A DNA stretch of 64,000 nt from Bacteroidaceae bacterium (GTDB taxonomy: Bacteria > Bacteroidota > Bacteroidia > Bacteroidales > Bacteroidaceae), in assembly GCA_017534535.1 (NCBI GenBank), contig JAFXVZ010000028.1, forward strand, positions 31,873 through 95,872. Reading direction: 5' to 3'. The notes under the pieces were generated by a model. It was not told where the DNA came from. It ran no database searches and worked only from the letters and a program-made list of their open reading frames with translations. The translations under genes were made by a program, and so were the position numbers. This document shows positions 17,002 to 25,354 of this stretch, in pieces (position 1 is the first letter of the stretch; the number at the start of each line of letters is the position of its first letter).

Positions 17002-17057
17002 CAAAAGTAATTGTTAGTGTGTATAGATGCAAAAAAGAAGGTTTACAAAAAATTTAC
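17002..17057 (-). promoter_or_regulatory. Direct-repeat operator and -7 box, site F
   Basis: On the minus strand: GTAAATT (17057-17051), TTTT, GTAAACC (17046-17040), 30 bp, TACTTTTG (17009-17002). The half-sites diverge from GTGAACT but keep the 11-bp period and the spacing of site D. A TTTTTTG tract stands 20 bp before the -7 box. Confidence 0.5.
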
Positions 17058-17067
17058 AAATTGTAAC

Positions 17068-18468
17068 TTACAGGCTCATAATGACTTTATCCCAATCCTC
17101 GCCTTTGCCAGGTTGACCAAACACTTTCTTGTACAATCGCATACGTCCATTGCTGATGGCACTGTCTGTACGACTGAGTAGGGTAGCAATGCGTGAGGTC
17201 TTGAAGCCCATTTTGATGAGATAGCACATCTTGACCTCATGCTCTTTGACAACGCCAAAGGTGGTAAGTCGAGTCTTGAAAACGGGATAGTGTGAGTCAA
17301 CCAATGCCATCATAGTGGTGGCATCCGCTTCGTTCATCGGCTTCTCTGAGGTCAACAATCTCTGGTAGATGTCTGCTTCACGGATGGCCATAGTTTTTAC
17401 ATCGGAGTCAGGTTGAGGAATCATGCTCTTGTTGCGCTCAGCCTCCAAGTCCGCCTGCAAGGACTTATTGTACTTCTCCAATAATGACTGGTTGTATGAC
17501 AAGCGTATCTTCTCGTTTCTCATGCGATAAAGCAGGATGATAATGATGGCGATGATGAGCACTAGGGTCAGGATAGCTATGACGGTATATAACATGGTCT
17601 GCTTGTTCTTCATTTGCAGGTCTGCTTTCTCCTTTTCTGCATGAAGTGCCTGATATACAGCTCCTATGGTGCCTGTAGCCTCATATTGGGCATCCGCTTC
17701 ATTGTCCAAATCCATTGCTTCTTTCTGACGAAGCAATTGCATGATTTGGTTGTAGTCCTTTCGTTGGATAGCTTGTTTCAGCTGATGGTTGATGGCGTGT
17801 TGTTGGTAATAAGCCGACTTCGATTCCATCAAACTGGCATAGTGTTCATCGGCCTGTTCACTTTGGTTAAGCCATTCCAACACATGAGCCATCACAAAAT
17901 GAAACACATCCACGTCTGCCTCTTCAATATGGTAAGGTGGTTGGGGCAATTGTTTTTTGGCTTGTTCCATTTGATCGGCGTCTATGTATGCAGCTGCTCT
18001 GCGAAAGGCAATGGATACCTGCATCTGCTCGTCTTTTAGTTGGATGGCCAGTTGGTCGGCTAAATTATAATGATGCACTGCTTGCCGGGTGTCATTCGCT
18101 CGTTGGTAGGCATCGCCCATCCCCTTGTGGGCTATCAACATATCCAAGGTGTCGTGTGTCAGTTCCGCACAGGTCAGCGAAAGCTCATAACGGTTGATGG
18201 CTTCAACATAGAGTTGTCGCTTGGCATACAATCTGCCCATCTCTGCAAATATCTTCGTCTTTCGGATTAGTGTAGCACTGTCGTTACCCTGCAAAACATC
18301 CAAAGCACGCTGAAAGTAGAGGATAGAGCGCATGGTGGGGTATTTGTCAAGGCTTTGCTGCCCAACAGCATACAGGCTGTCAGACACCATCAGTGCCTCC
18401 TTACCCCCTTGTTGCTTTTGGCATGATACAAGGCAAGTTGCTATCAGTAAAGCCACAATCGTTCTCAT
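17068..18468 (-). CDS. TPR-transmembrane-HTH regulator, paralogue 3
   Basis: 466 residues from ATG 18468; an ATG eight codons earlier lies too close to the -7 box (TACTTTTG, 18497-18490) to be in the mRNA. Signal with lipobox CLVSC (Cys16), TPR-type repeats (about 20-280), membrane helix (about 291-313), a charged coiled-coil-like segment, then a LuxR-like HTH with GFKTSRIATLLSRTDSAI near the end. Same architecture as the genes at 3334 and 4997. Its own promoter lacks the direct-repeat operator, but its 3' end is just beyond operator F. A membrane-bound transcription factor is the likely role. Confidence 0.82.
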   Translation of the reverse strand: MRTIVALLIATCLVSCQKQQGGKEALMVSDSLYAVGQQSLDKYPTMRSILYFQRALDVLQGNDSATLIRKTKIFAEMGRLYAKRQLYVEAINRYELSLTCAELTHDTLDMLIAHKGMGDAYQRANDTRQAVHHYNLADQLAIQLKDEQMQVSIAFRRAAAYIDADQMEQAKKQLPQPPYHIEEADVDVFHFVMAHVLEWLNQSEQADEHYASLMESKSAYYQQHAINHQLKQAIQRKDYNQIMQLLRQKEAMDLDNEADAQYEATGTIGAVYQALHAEKEKADLQMKNKQTMLYTVIAILTLVLIIAIIIILLYRMRNEKIRLSYNQSLLEKYNKSLQADLEAERNKSMIPQPDSDVKTMAIREADIYQRLLTSEKPMNEADATTMMALVDSHYPVFKTRLTTFGVVKEHEVKMCYLIKMGFKTSRIATLLSRTDSAISNGRMRLYKKVFGQPGKGEDWDKVIMSL

Positions 18469-18609
18469 TTCGAATAACCCATGTTGGGACAAAAGTAGTA
18501 AAAGCTGGTTGAAAATAATGTAATTCGATTATAATTTCTGTTTCTTTATGCTTTCATACATACATTTTTAGAAATAATTACTTATATTTGCATCAGTATA
18601 ATAATAAAA

Positions 18610-19749
18610 ATGAAAGCAATGAAAAAGATTTTTACTTTACTGGCATTTGCCACATTGACAGTGCTTTCTCTGGGTTCTTGTTCAAGTCAACAGGGAGATG
18701 GAGTGAATAACTTCAACATCAAGCGAGGTACCAACCTGAGCCACTGGTTGTCACAATCAAGGGTGATGGGTGAGGAACGCAGGAAGCACATCCAGGAAGA
18801 CGATTTTGCTCGCTTGGAGCAGTTAGGCTTCGACTTTGTTCGCATCCCCATTGATGAGGTGCAATTCTGGGATGAGAATGGTAATAAGTTACCTGAGGCA
18901 TGGGATTTGCTTACCAATGCCATCAACTTGGCAGAGAAGCATCACTTACGTGTGGTGGTTGATTTGCATATCATCCGTTCACATGCCTTCATTGACAACA
19001 ACAATAATAACACCTTGTTTACCTCTGAAGAGTCACAGCAAAAGCTTATTGATATGTGGTATCAATTGTCTGATGTGATGAAGGGCTATAGTAACGACTC
19101 TGTGGCATACGAGTTCATGAATGAGCCTATTGCTCCTGAACATGAACAATGGAACGTGGTGGTGGAGAAGGTACACAAGGCTTTGCGTGCCATCGAACCA
19201 CAACGTACTTTGGTGATAGGATCTAATCGTTGGCAAGACTATGAAACGATCAAGTACCTGCGTGTTCCTGAGGGGGATAAGAACATCATCCTTTCCTTCC
19301 ACTATTATCATCCTATGCTCATCACCCATCGTGGTGCTTTCTGGACTTCATTAGGTAGATTTAAAGGTAGCATCAATTATCCAGGTGTACTCATCACCCA
19401 GGAGGATTATGATGCTGCGCCTGAGGAGATTAAGGAAGAACTGAAGCCTTTCCTTACCCAGGTTTGGAACAAGGACAAGATTCGTGCTGATTTCAAGGAT
19501 GCCATCGCTGCTGCTAAGAAATATGGTCTTCAGTTGTTCTGTGGCGAATGGGGTGTATATGAGCCTGTTGAGCGCGACTTGGCATATAAGTGGTATAAGG
19601 ATATGATTGAGGTGTTCGATGAGTTCGACATTGCTTGGACTACTTGGTGCTATGATGGCGACTTCGGCTTCTATGATCAGCGCACAGAATCCTATAAAGA
19701 CAAACCTTTGGTGGATATCCTGATGTCCGGCAAGGCTTTAGCCGAGTAA
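18610..19749 (+). CDS. Glycoside hydrolase family 5 (cellulase-like) lipoprotein
   Basis: 379 residues: lipobox LGSC, then a (beta/alpha)8 GH5 barrel with RGTNLSHWL at the start, the acid/base in FMNEP (Glu172) and the nucleophile in FCGEWG (Glu313). Likely an extracellular or surface endo-beta-glucanase or mannanase; the substrate cannot be set by eye. A TATATTTG box (18593-18600) is 10 bases before the first ATG, so ATG 18619 (MKKIFTLL) is an alternative start. It is not near a susC/susD pair. A strong hairpin terminator follows. Confidence 0.92.
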   Translation: MKAMKKIFTLLAFATLTVLSLGSCSSQQGDGVNNFNIKRGTNLSHWLSQSRVMGEERRKHIQEDDFARLEQLGFDFVRIPIDEVQFWDENGNKLPEAWDLLTNAINLAEKHHLRVVVDLHIIRSHAFIDNNNNNTLFTSEESQQKLIDMWYQLSDVMKGYSNDSVAYEFMNEPIAPEHEQWNVVVEKVHKALRAIEPQRTLVIGSNRWQDYETIKYLRVPEGDKNIILSFHYYHPMLITHRGAFWTSLGRFKGSINYPGVLITQEDYDAAPEEIKEELKPFLTQVWNKDKIRADFKDAIAAAKKYGLQLFCGEWGVYEPVERDLAYKWYKDMIEVFDEFDIAWTTWCYDGDFGFYDQRTESYKDKPLVDILMSGKALAE

Positions 19750-19765
19750 ACCTCTTACCTATATC

Positions 19766-19806
19766 CAAAACAATAGAGCAGTCAATCTAACTGCTCTATT
19801 GTTTTG
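19766..19806. terminator. 17-bp perfect hairpin, bidirectional terminator
   Basis: CAAAACAATAGAGCAGT and its exact reverse complement, separated by a 7-base loop and with T- and A-rich flanks on both sides, between the convergent genes ending at 19749 and 19844. Confidence 0.85.
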
Positions 19807-19843
19807 TTATTTTAGACAAGTCTGAGTAATCACATACATTAAT

Positions 19844-20560
19844 CTAATACTTCCTTTTATCACTACCCCTCATCGTTCTGATAATCACTACACCATTGGC
19901 TCCACGAGCACCATAGCCCATGCCATCACGATCGACAGTAATTTCTGCTACATCCTCAATAGGTAGGAAATCATCAACCTGCGACACATCGTATGGTACA
20001 CCATCAATGACATACAGAGGAGGTTCAGGCAATCGCATGGAGTTGCGACCTCGGATAATGCTAAGCACTGATGAACTTCCACCAACTTGCATCGCTCCTG
20101 GTACAAATCGCCTGATGGCAGAGGAAACATCCTTGATATTCTCCCGCATAATCGCATCATGGTTAATAATTCTCATCTTCTTTAAGGTAATCACAGAGGT
20201 GTATTCATTCCTTAATGTCGATGGAGCTGAAGCTGTGGCAGTTACCTCTCCCAATCCTGCCTCTACCGTAAAACCATCATCTTCCAGATGAACAACGATA
20301 TTGCTATGATCACCTATGGCCAATTGGGCATCATACTTTGTGCTAATGCCCATTACCAATGTATCAGAGGGCAAGACATCCTTCAATACAAATATCCCTT
20401 CCCTGTCTGTCTTGGCACTACCTTTATTATGTTTCAGCCAAACCCTGACGTTCTTCTGAGGCTTGCCATCCTTTAGGATAGTGCCTGTCAGCTCTTGAGC
20501 CTGAAGCCCTTGGCACATCAGCATTGCCAACAATCCCATAAGTCCGATTATCCGTTTCAT
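19844..20560 (-). CDS. Stand-alone TonB-plug protein with carboxypeptidase-like domain, copy 1
   Basis: 238 residues: signal peptide ending ...LQAQ, a carboxypeptidase-regulatory-like beta domain (about 22-95, ELTGTILKDGKPQKNVRVW), then a SusC-type plug domain (about 125-235) ending in VDRDGMGYGARGANGVVIIR. SusC receptors continue for another 700 or more residues with a beta-barrel; here the gene stops after the plug. Two more copies of the same length lie at 22935 and 32372, so this is a family and not a broken receptor. It may bind a TonB-box partner or the TonB domains of the nearby M56 proteins (inference). The 5' end forms an inverted repeat with the copy at 22935. Confidence 0.85.
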   Translation of the reverse strand: MKRIIGLMGLLAMLMCQGLQAQELTGTILKDGKPQKNVRVWLKHNKGSAKTDREGIFVLKDVLPSDTLVMGISTKYDAQLAIGDHSNIVVHLEDDGFTVEAGLGEVTATASAPSTLRNEYTSVITLKKMRIINHDAIMRENIKDVSSAIRRFVPGAMQVGGSSSVLSIIRGRNSMRLPEPPLYVIDGVPYDVSQVDDFLPIEDVAEITVDRDGMGYGARGANGVVIIRTMRGSDKRKY

Positions 20561-20579
20561 AGCTTTGCGTTTTTATTGT
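20508..20579 (-). repeat. Left arm of 72-bp inverted repeat
   Basis: The first 53 coding bases and 19 leader bases of this plug gene match the corresponding part of the copy at 22916-22987 with one mismatch, in inverted orientation. The two arms flank the two-component system. Confidence 0.85.
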
Positions 20580-20724
20580 AAATATGCACAAATATACAAA
20601 TAAACTTGGTTGCAAATATAATCCATTTATAATAATTGTTTGTAATAAGAGTTTTTTAACGGTAAAATGGGGGTTATGATGCCTCAAAATGCTTATCTTC
20701 GCATCAAGATAAAAGAAAAGAAAC

Positions 20725-21390
20725 ATGAAGATTCTGATAATAGACGATGATATAGCCCTATGCACTCTCATCAAGAACCATTTGGAAAAAGGTGACGATG
20801 AGTGTGTCTGCCTGTATGATTTGGATAATGTTAGTACGCGTGTTAAGGAAGCACAACCAGATATTATCTTGCTCGACATTGGCTTTGAGGGCGATGATGG
20901 TGTGTGGGCATTGCCCACCATTGAGAACGCTGCTCCATTTGCTTCCATCATCTTCATTACTTCCCATACTGAGAGTTCCGAGATGGTGAGGGCTCTTAAT
21001 GCAGGAGGTAACTACTTTGTGAGGAAACCTTTGCAGATGAATGAGTTGACAGCCATCATCAATAGCCAGAAACGTAATCTGATTACCAATAATCCAGCCA
21101 TCAGCATTAGCTCGTTTATCTTTAATCGGAAGAATCAGACCCTAAGCGATGGGAACATTACCCATCAACTCACGGCTTTCGAAAGTCGCTTGCTGAACTT
21201 GTTGGCTATGAATAGAGGCAACGCGGTGATGCGCAAGGAGATATATCAGCATTTATGGAAGAATGACGATTATACAGCTGCAAGTTTGAATAATTTGGTG
21301 TGTCATCTCAGGGATTACTTTCCTCCAGAGAGTGGGGTAGAGATAGAAACAATTTGGGGTATGGGATATAAACTGACGGTAAAGGAATGA
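20725..21390 (+). CDS. OmpR-family response regulator
   Basis: 221 residues, normal length. Receiver domain (1-118) with acidic pocket Asp7-Asp9, phospho-acceptor Asp51 in ILLDIGF, and conserved Lys in VRKPLQM; winged-helix domain (about 125-221) ending WGMGYKL. It overlaps the kinase gene by 4 bases (ATGA), so the pair is translationally coupled. Flanked on both sides by divergent copies of a plug protein gene, which are likely targets (inference). Useful as the intact comparison for the two half-receivers. Confidence 0.93.
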   Translation: MKILIIDDDIALCTLIKNHLEKGDDECVCLYDLDNVSTRVKEAQPDIILLDIGFEGDDGVWALPTIENAAPFASIIFITSHTESSEMVRALNAGGNYFVRKPLQMNELTAIINSQKRNLITNNPAISISSFIFNRKNQTLSDGNITHQLTAFESRLLNLLAMNRGNAVMRKEIYQHLWKNDDYTAASLNNLVCHLRDYFPPESGVEIETIWGMGYKLTVKE

Positions 21391-22760
21391 AGAAGTATTA
21401 TGTCATAGCATTGGTGGCGATAGTTGCCATCCTGGTGTTGCTGATTGGTAACATCAAGGGGAAATACGATGGTTATGTGCAGGAGGTGTCGAAGCAAATT
21501 GACAAATCTTTGGATATAGCTATGGAAGAAGAAATGGGCATCAGGCAAAAGAGCATTCGTTTAAATGATTTGGAAGGTCCTATATTTGGAATCAGGTTGC
21601 ACCTTACTACCCAAGACGTAGTTGATAGCATAATGAATTTGCCTCAGGTCAAGGATGGCACTTATCGGGTTGACATTGTTGATGGCAGGAAAGAGCGTGC
21701 GGAAGGTATTCCTGAATTGGAGATTACCAGAATGCACAATCAAGATAGGTACATCAAACATCAGATTTATATTGACTTACCAGTGCTCGATAGCATATTC
21801 TGTTATTGGCTTAAAGCCGATATTCCTCATCTTTTTACTTTATTGGATCATGACACCATTCAAATAAAAAGCTATGGAGATGTTGGAATAAAAAAGGGTA
21901 ACTATACAAAACTGAAGCGAGTGGGTTTACATGAAAAGCAGACGCTAAAGGTACAAGCTTCTATTCCTGTGGAAGATTTTGTGCGAGCAGAAGTCATCCC
22001 TTTGTTACTAAGCTTTTTATTGATGCTTCTGGCTTTGGCTTGTGTCTTGATACAGCTTACTGTTATCCGCAGAAAAGAATTGGAACTGAAACAGAGGGAG
22101 ATGGCCACAGGTGGCATCATCCATGATTTGCGAGGGCCTGTTACTACCGCCATCTCAATAGTGGAGAGTTTGCAAGAAGGACAAACGGATGAGGGCATGA
22201 AAGCCATTGAGAGCCGAAATGAGGTGATGCTGAGGCATGTGCTACATGAGATTGAGACCTTGGGTGATACCATTCGTGAGGAGAGGATGCAGACAACCAT
22301 TCACCGCAAGCCTACTGATTTAGTCGCATTAGCTGAAACGGTGAGGCGAGAAGTGGATGTGGTGTTTCAATCCAAGCATCATACCATTATCATTGATAAT
22401 CAATTGCCTCAGGACAAGAAGCTGATGTTGGATGCCGATAAGGTAGAACGCATCTTGCGTAATTTAGTGGAGAATGCCGTAAAGTATGCTGATGCTGGGG
22501 TTGAGGTACGGGTAAGGCTTGCTTGGCAGAATAATATGCCTGTGGTTTCTGTACAGGATAATGGTTGGGGCATTGCTCCCCAACATCTCAAAAAGATTTT
22601 CAAGCAGTATTATCGCATCGAGCAACCTTCAGGTCGTCATCGCAATGGGCATGGTATGGGTCTCACCAATGTACAGCATCTGGTCAAGGCTCATGGTGGC
22701 AAGATTTGGGTGCAAAGCCATCCAGGTAAAGGCAGTACCTTTAGCTTTACATTGGCATAA
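21387..22760 (+). CDS. Sensor histidine kinase
   Basis: 457 residues: membrane helix at 5-23, a periplasmic sensor domain (about 24-205) with no recognised fold, a second membrane helix (about 208-230), a HisKA-like domain with phospho-accepting His246 in GGIIHDLRGPV, and a C-terminal HATPase with NLVENAVKYAD (N box), DNGWGI (G1) and GHGMGLTNV (G2). Partner of the upstream response regulator. The H box is GGIIHDLRGP, where most HisKA kinases have FxxxxSHELRTP. Confidence 0.93.
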   Translation: MKKYYVIALVAIVAILVLLIGNIKGKYDGYVQEVSKQIDKSLDIAMEEEMGIRQKSIRLNDLEGPIFGIRLHLTTQDVVDSIMNLPQVKDGTYRVDIVDGRKERAEGIPELEITRMHNQDRYIKHQIYIDLPVLDSIFCYWLKADIPHLFTLLDHDTIQIKSYGDVGIKKGNYTKLKRVGLHEKQTLKVQASIPVEDFVRAEVIPLLLSFLLMLLALACVLIQLTVIRRKELELKQREMATGGIIHDLRGPVTTAISIVESLQEGQTDEGMKAIESRNEVMLRHVLHEIETLGDTIREERMQTTIHRKPTDLVALAETVRREVDVVFQSKHHTIIIDNQLPQDKKLMLDADKVERILRNLVENAVKYADAGVEVRVRLAWQNNMPVVSVQDNGWGIAPQHLKKIFKQYYRIEQPSGRHRNGHGMGLTNVQHLVKAHGGKIWVQSHPGKGSTFSFTLA

Positions 22761-22915
22761 AATCCAGATTATTTTTGGCGGATTCATTTTATTGTTTTAA
22801 CCCTCTCCTATCAGCACAGACCTCATCGCACTAACAAATTATCACAGCGAGGGACAAAAATTAGAATTCGATTATATATGTTTTGAAATGGTTTTTTTAT
22901 CTTTGCCTTTGCTAA

Positions 22916-22987
22916 ACAATAAAAACACAAAGCTATGAAACGGATAATCGGACTTATGGGATTGTTGGCAATGCTGATGTGCCAAGG
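22916..22987 (+). repeat. Right arm of 72-bp inverted repeat
   Basis: Leader and first 53 coding bases of the plug gene at 22935; matches 20508-20579 inverted, with one mismatch in the leader. It is long and exact enough for homologous recombination to invert the 2.3-kb segment between the arms. Confidence 0.85.
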
Positions 22988-23651
22988 ACTTCAAGCTCAA
23001 GAGTTGACAGGCACCATCTTGAAGGATGGGAAGCCTCAGAAAAATATCAGGGTGTGGCTGAAGCATAATAGAGGTGTAGCTAAGACAGATAAAGAGGGAC
23101 AATTTTGGTTGCCCAGGGTGTTGCCTACCGATACTTTGGTAATGGGGGTAAGCACCAAATATGATGCGCAATTATTGGTTGGTGAGCATAAAGACATTAT
23201 TGTCAACTTGGAGGAAGATGGCTTTACGGTTTCTGGTGGTTTGGAGGAACTGACAGTAACAGCTCCCTCAAGTAAGAAAACTGAATATATCTCGGTGATT
23301 ACCCTGAAGAAAATGCAGGTGGTGAATCACGATGTCATTATGAGAAACAGTATCAAAACTGTGCTTGAGGCCATCAGACGGATCGTGCCTGGGGCTCAGT
23401 ATATCGAAGATCCACTGTCTAATGAGAGAATTATATCTATCGTACGAGGTCCTAACTCCATGCGTAATCAATTAGGCCCACCTCTGTTTATCATCGATGA
23501 CATTCCATATGAGTCTGGAGTATGGGTTGATGATTTCCTCTCAATGGACGATGTGGCAGAGTTGAGGGTTGACCGAGATGGTAGTGGCTATGGCGCTCGT
23601 GGTGCCAATGGTGTGGTAATTATCAGAACTTTGAGAGGAAGCGATAGATAA
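22935..23651 (+). CDS. Stand-alone TonB-plug protein with carboxypeptidase-like domain, copy 2
   Basis: 238 residues with the same plan as the copy at 19844: signal peptide, carboxypeptidase-regulatory-like domain (about 22-95), plug domain ending in VDRDGSGYGARGANGVVIIR. The first 17 residues are identical to copy 1, and similarity then falls, mostly in the plug. The promoter has TATCTTTG at about 22899-22906. It is divergently placed relative to copy 1 around the two-component pair. A UUCG-loop terminator follows. Confidence 0.85.
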   Translation: MKRIIGLMGLLAMLMCQGLQAQELTGTILKDGKPQKNIRVWLKHNRGVAKTDKEGQFWLPRVLPTDTLVMGVSTKYDAQLLVGEHKDIIVNLEEDGFTVSGGLEELTVTAPSSKKTEYISVITLKKMQVVNHDVIMRNSIKTVLEAIRRIVPGAQYIEDPLSNERIISIVRGPNSMRNQLGPPLFIIDDIPYESGVWVDDFLSMDDVAELRVDRDGSGYGARGANGVVIIRTLRGSDR

Positions 23652-23707
23652 TATTTTTGTTGTTTTTAACCAAAAAGGAGGGACAATCAATTCTCCATAT
23701 CTAATAA

Positions 23708-23741
23708 TAATAGGTGGGGCTTCGGCTCTGCCTATTTTTTT
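23708..23741 (+). terminator. Rho-independent terminator with TTCG loop
   Basis: AATAGGTGGGGC-TTCG-GCTCTGCCTATT followed by a T-run; the stem includes G-T pairs. Ends the plug gene copy 2 transcript. Confidence 0.8.
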
Positions 23742-23891
23742 AGAGAGAATTAATGAATCCATTTCGAGGGACTATTTTTTATCATTTCATCACGCCATAG
23801 GTATAACACCAAAGGTGTGATGAAAAGAGCTAAACATTTGTGTTATATTCCAACAATTGTTGTATATTTGCCAAAAATTAGATTTAATGCC

Positions 23892-25328
23892 ATGAATAAA
23901 AACTTTCTATTCGCAGCAATTGTGGCTCTGGGCTTTGCCTCATGTGCCGACAATACCCCTGAGCCTGCGCCCGTCTATCCTATCCCTGCACCCAAGCAGG
24001 TGGAATGGCAACAAATGGAAACCTACGCCTTTATCCATTTCGGACTCAACACCTTCAATGATATGGAGTGGGGATATGGAGATACTGACCCTAAGACATT
24101 CAACCCCAAGCATCTGGATGCCAAGCAATGGGCTCGCACATTCGTGGAGGCTGGTATGAAGGGAGTTATAATCACAGCCAAGCATCACGATGGTTTCTGT
24201 CTGTGGCCAACAGAGTTGACTGATTATAATATCACTCATTCATCATACAATGGTGATGTGGTGGGCGAATTGGCGAGTGCCTGCAGAGAATACGGGTTGA
24301 AGTTTGGGGTGTATCTATCGCCTTGGGACAGAAACCGTTCCGATTATGGTGAGCCCTCATACGTGGAATACTATCATGCCCAATTGCGTGACTTACTGAC
24401 ACGCTATGGCGATATCTTCGAGGTGTGGTTCGATGGTGCCAATGGTGGCGATGGCTATTATGGTGGAGCTAAGGAACGCAGGAGCATCGACCGTAGGAAT
24501 TATTATAACTTCCCCAAAGCTTGGGCGATGGTGGAGGAGTTACAACCCAATGCCATCTGCTTCTCGGATGGAGGACCTGGATGCCGATGGGTGGGTAATG
24601 AAAGTGGTCATGTAGGCACTACCAACTGGGCTTTCCTGCGTGGTGCAGAGGTCTATCCTGGCTATCCGAATGGTGACGAACTATTCATAGGTCATGCTGA
24701 TGGCGATGCCTGGATACCAGCTGAATGTGATGTTTCTATCCGACCAGGTTGGTTCTATCACGAGAGTGAGGATGATAAGGTGAAAACTCCTGATGATTTG
24801 GTAGATATCTACTATCAAAGCGTGGGGCATAATGGTAATATGTTGCTGAACTTCCCTGTCAATAAGGAGGGCTTGATTTCAAAAACTGACTCTATCAATG
24901 CTGTACGCTTTCATCAACGCATTACGCAGGAGTTGGGGCATAACCTGTTGCTGGATGCCAAGGTGGAGGCATCCGATGTGCGAGGCAAACGCTTTGATGC
25001 CACCCTTGCCAATGATGGTGATTTCGATACCTATTGGGCTACGTCTGATGAAATGACTACAGGTTCTCTTACTTTCACTTTCAATCAGCCACAACAAGTT
25101 TCTCGTCTGATGTTGCAAGAATACATCCCTTTGGGGCAACGAGTGAAAAACTTCCAAGTTGAATACCAGAATGGTAGTGTATGGGTGCCTTTGCCTTTGG
25201 ATGAGGAGACCACTACCATCGGCTATAAACGTATTTTGCGTTTCCCTGAGATTACCTCTTCAGCTATTAGAATCAACTTTACCGATGCCCGTGGACCTCT
25301 GTGCATCAGTGAGGTAGCCGCATTCTGA
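23892..25328 (+). CDS. Alpha-L-fucosidase (GH29) with C-terminal F5/8-type domain
   Basis: 478 residues from ATG 23892; an in-frame ATG 75 bases earlier precedes the TATATTTG box (23863-23870) and lacks a signal peptide. Lipobox FASC, then the GH29 barrel with the nucleophile Asp181 in VWFDGANG, HFGLNTFN near the start and the AKHHDGFCLWPT motif, followed by a discoidin/F5-8-like carbohydrate-binding domain (about 360-478). Removes terminal fucose from glycans, probably host or plant glycoconjugates. The GH92 gene follows after 26 bases, so the two are likely one operon. Confidence 0.93.
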   Translation: MNKNFLFAAIVALGFASCADNTPEPAPVYPIPAPKQVEWQQMETYAFIHFGLNTFNDMEWGYGDTDPKTFNPKHLDAKQWARTFVEAGMKGVIITAKHHDGFCLWPTELTDYNITHSSYNGDVVGELASACREYGLKFGVYLSPWDRNRSDYGEPSYVEYYHAQLRDLLTRYGDIFEVWFDGANGGDGYYGGAKERRSIDRRNYYNFPKAWAMVEELQPNAICFSDGGPGCRWVGNESGHVGTTNWAFLRGAEVYPGYPNGDELFIGHADGDAWIPAECDVSIRPGWFYHESEDDKVKTPDDLVDIYYQSVGHNGNMLLNFPVNKEGLISKTDSINAVRFHQRITQELGHNLLLDAKVEASDVRGKRFDATLANDGDFDTYWATSDEMTTGSLTFTFNQPQQVSRLMLQEYIPLGQRVKNFQVEYQNGSVWVPLPLDEETTTIGYKRILRFPEITSSAIRINFTDARGPLCISEVAAF

Positions 25329-25354
25329 ATATTGAAAAAATAAAACATACCATC

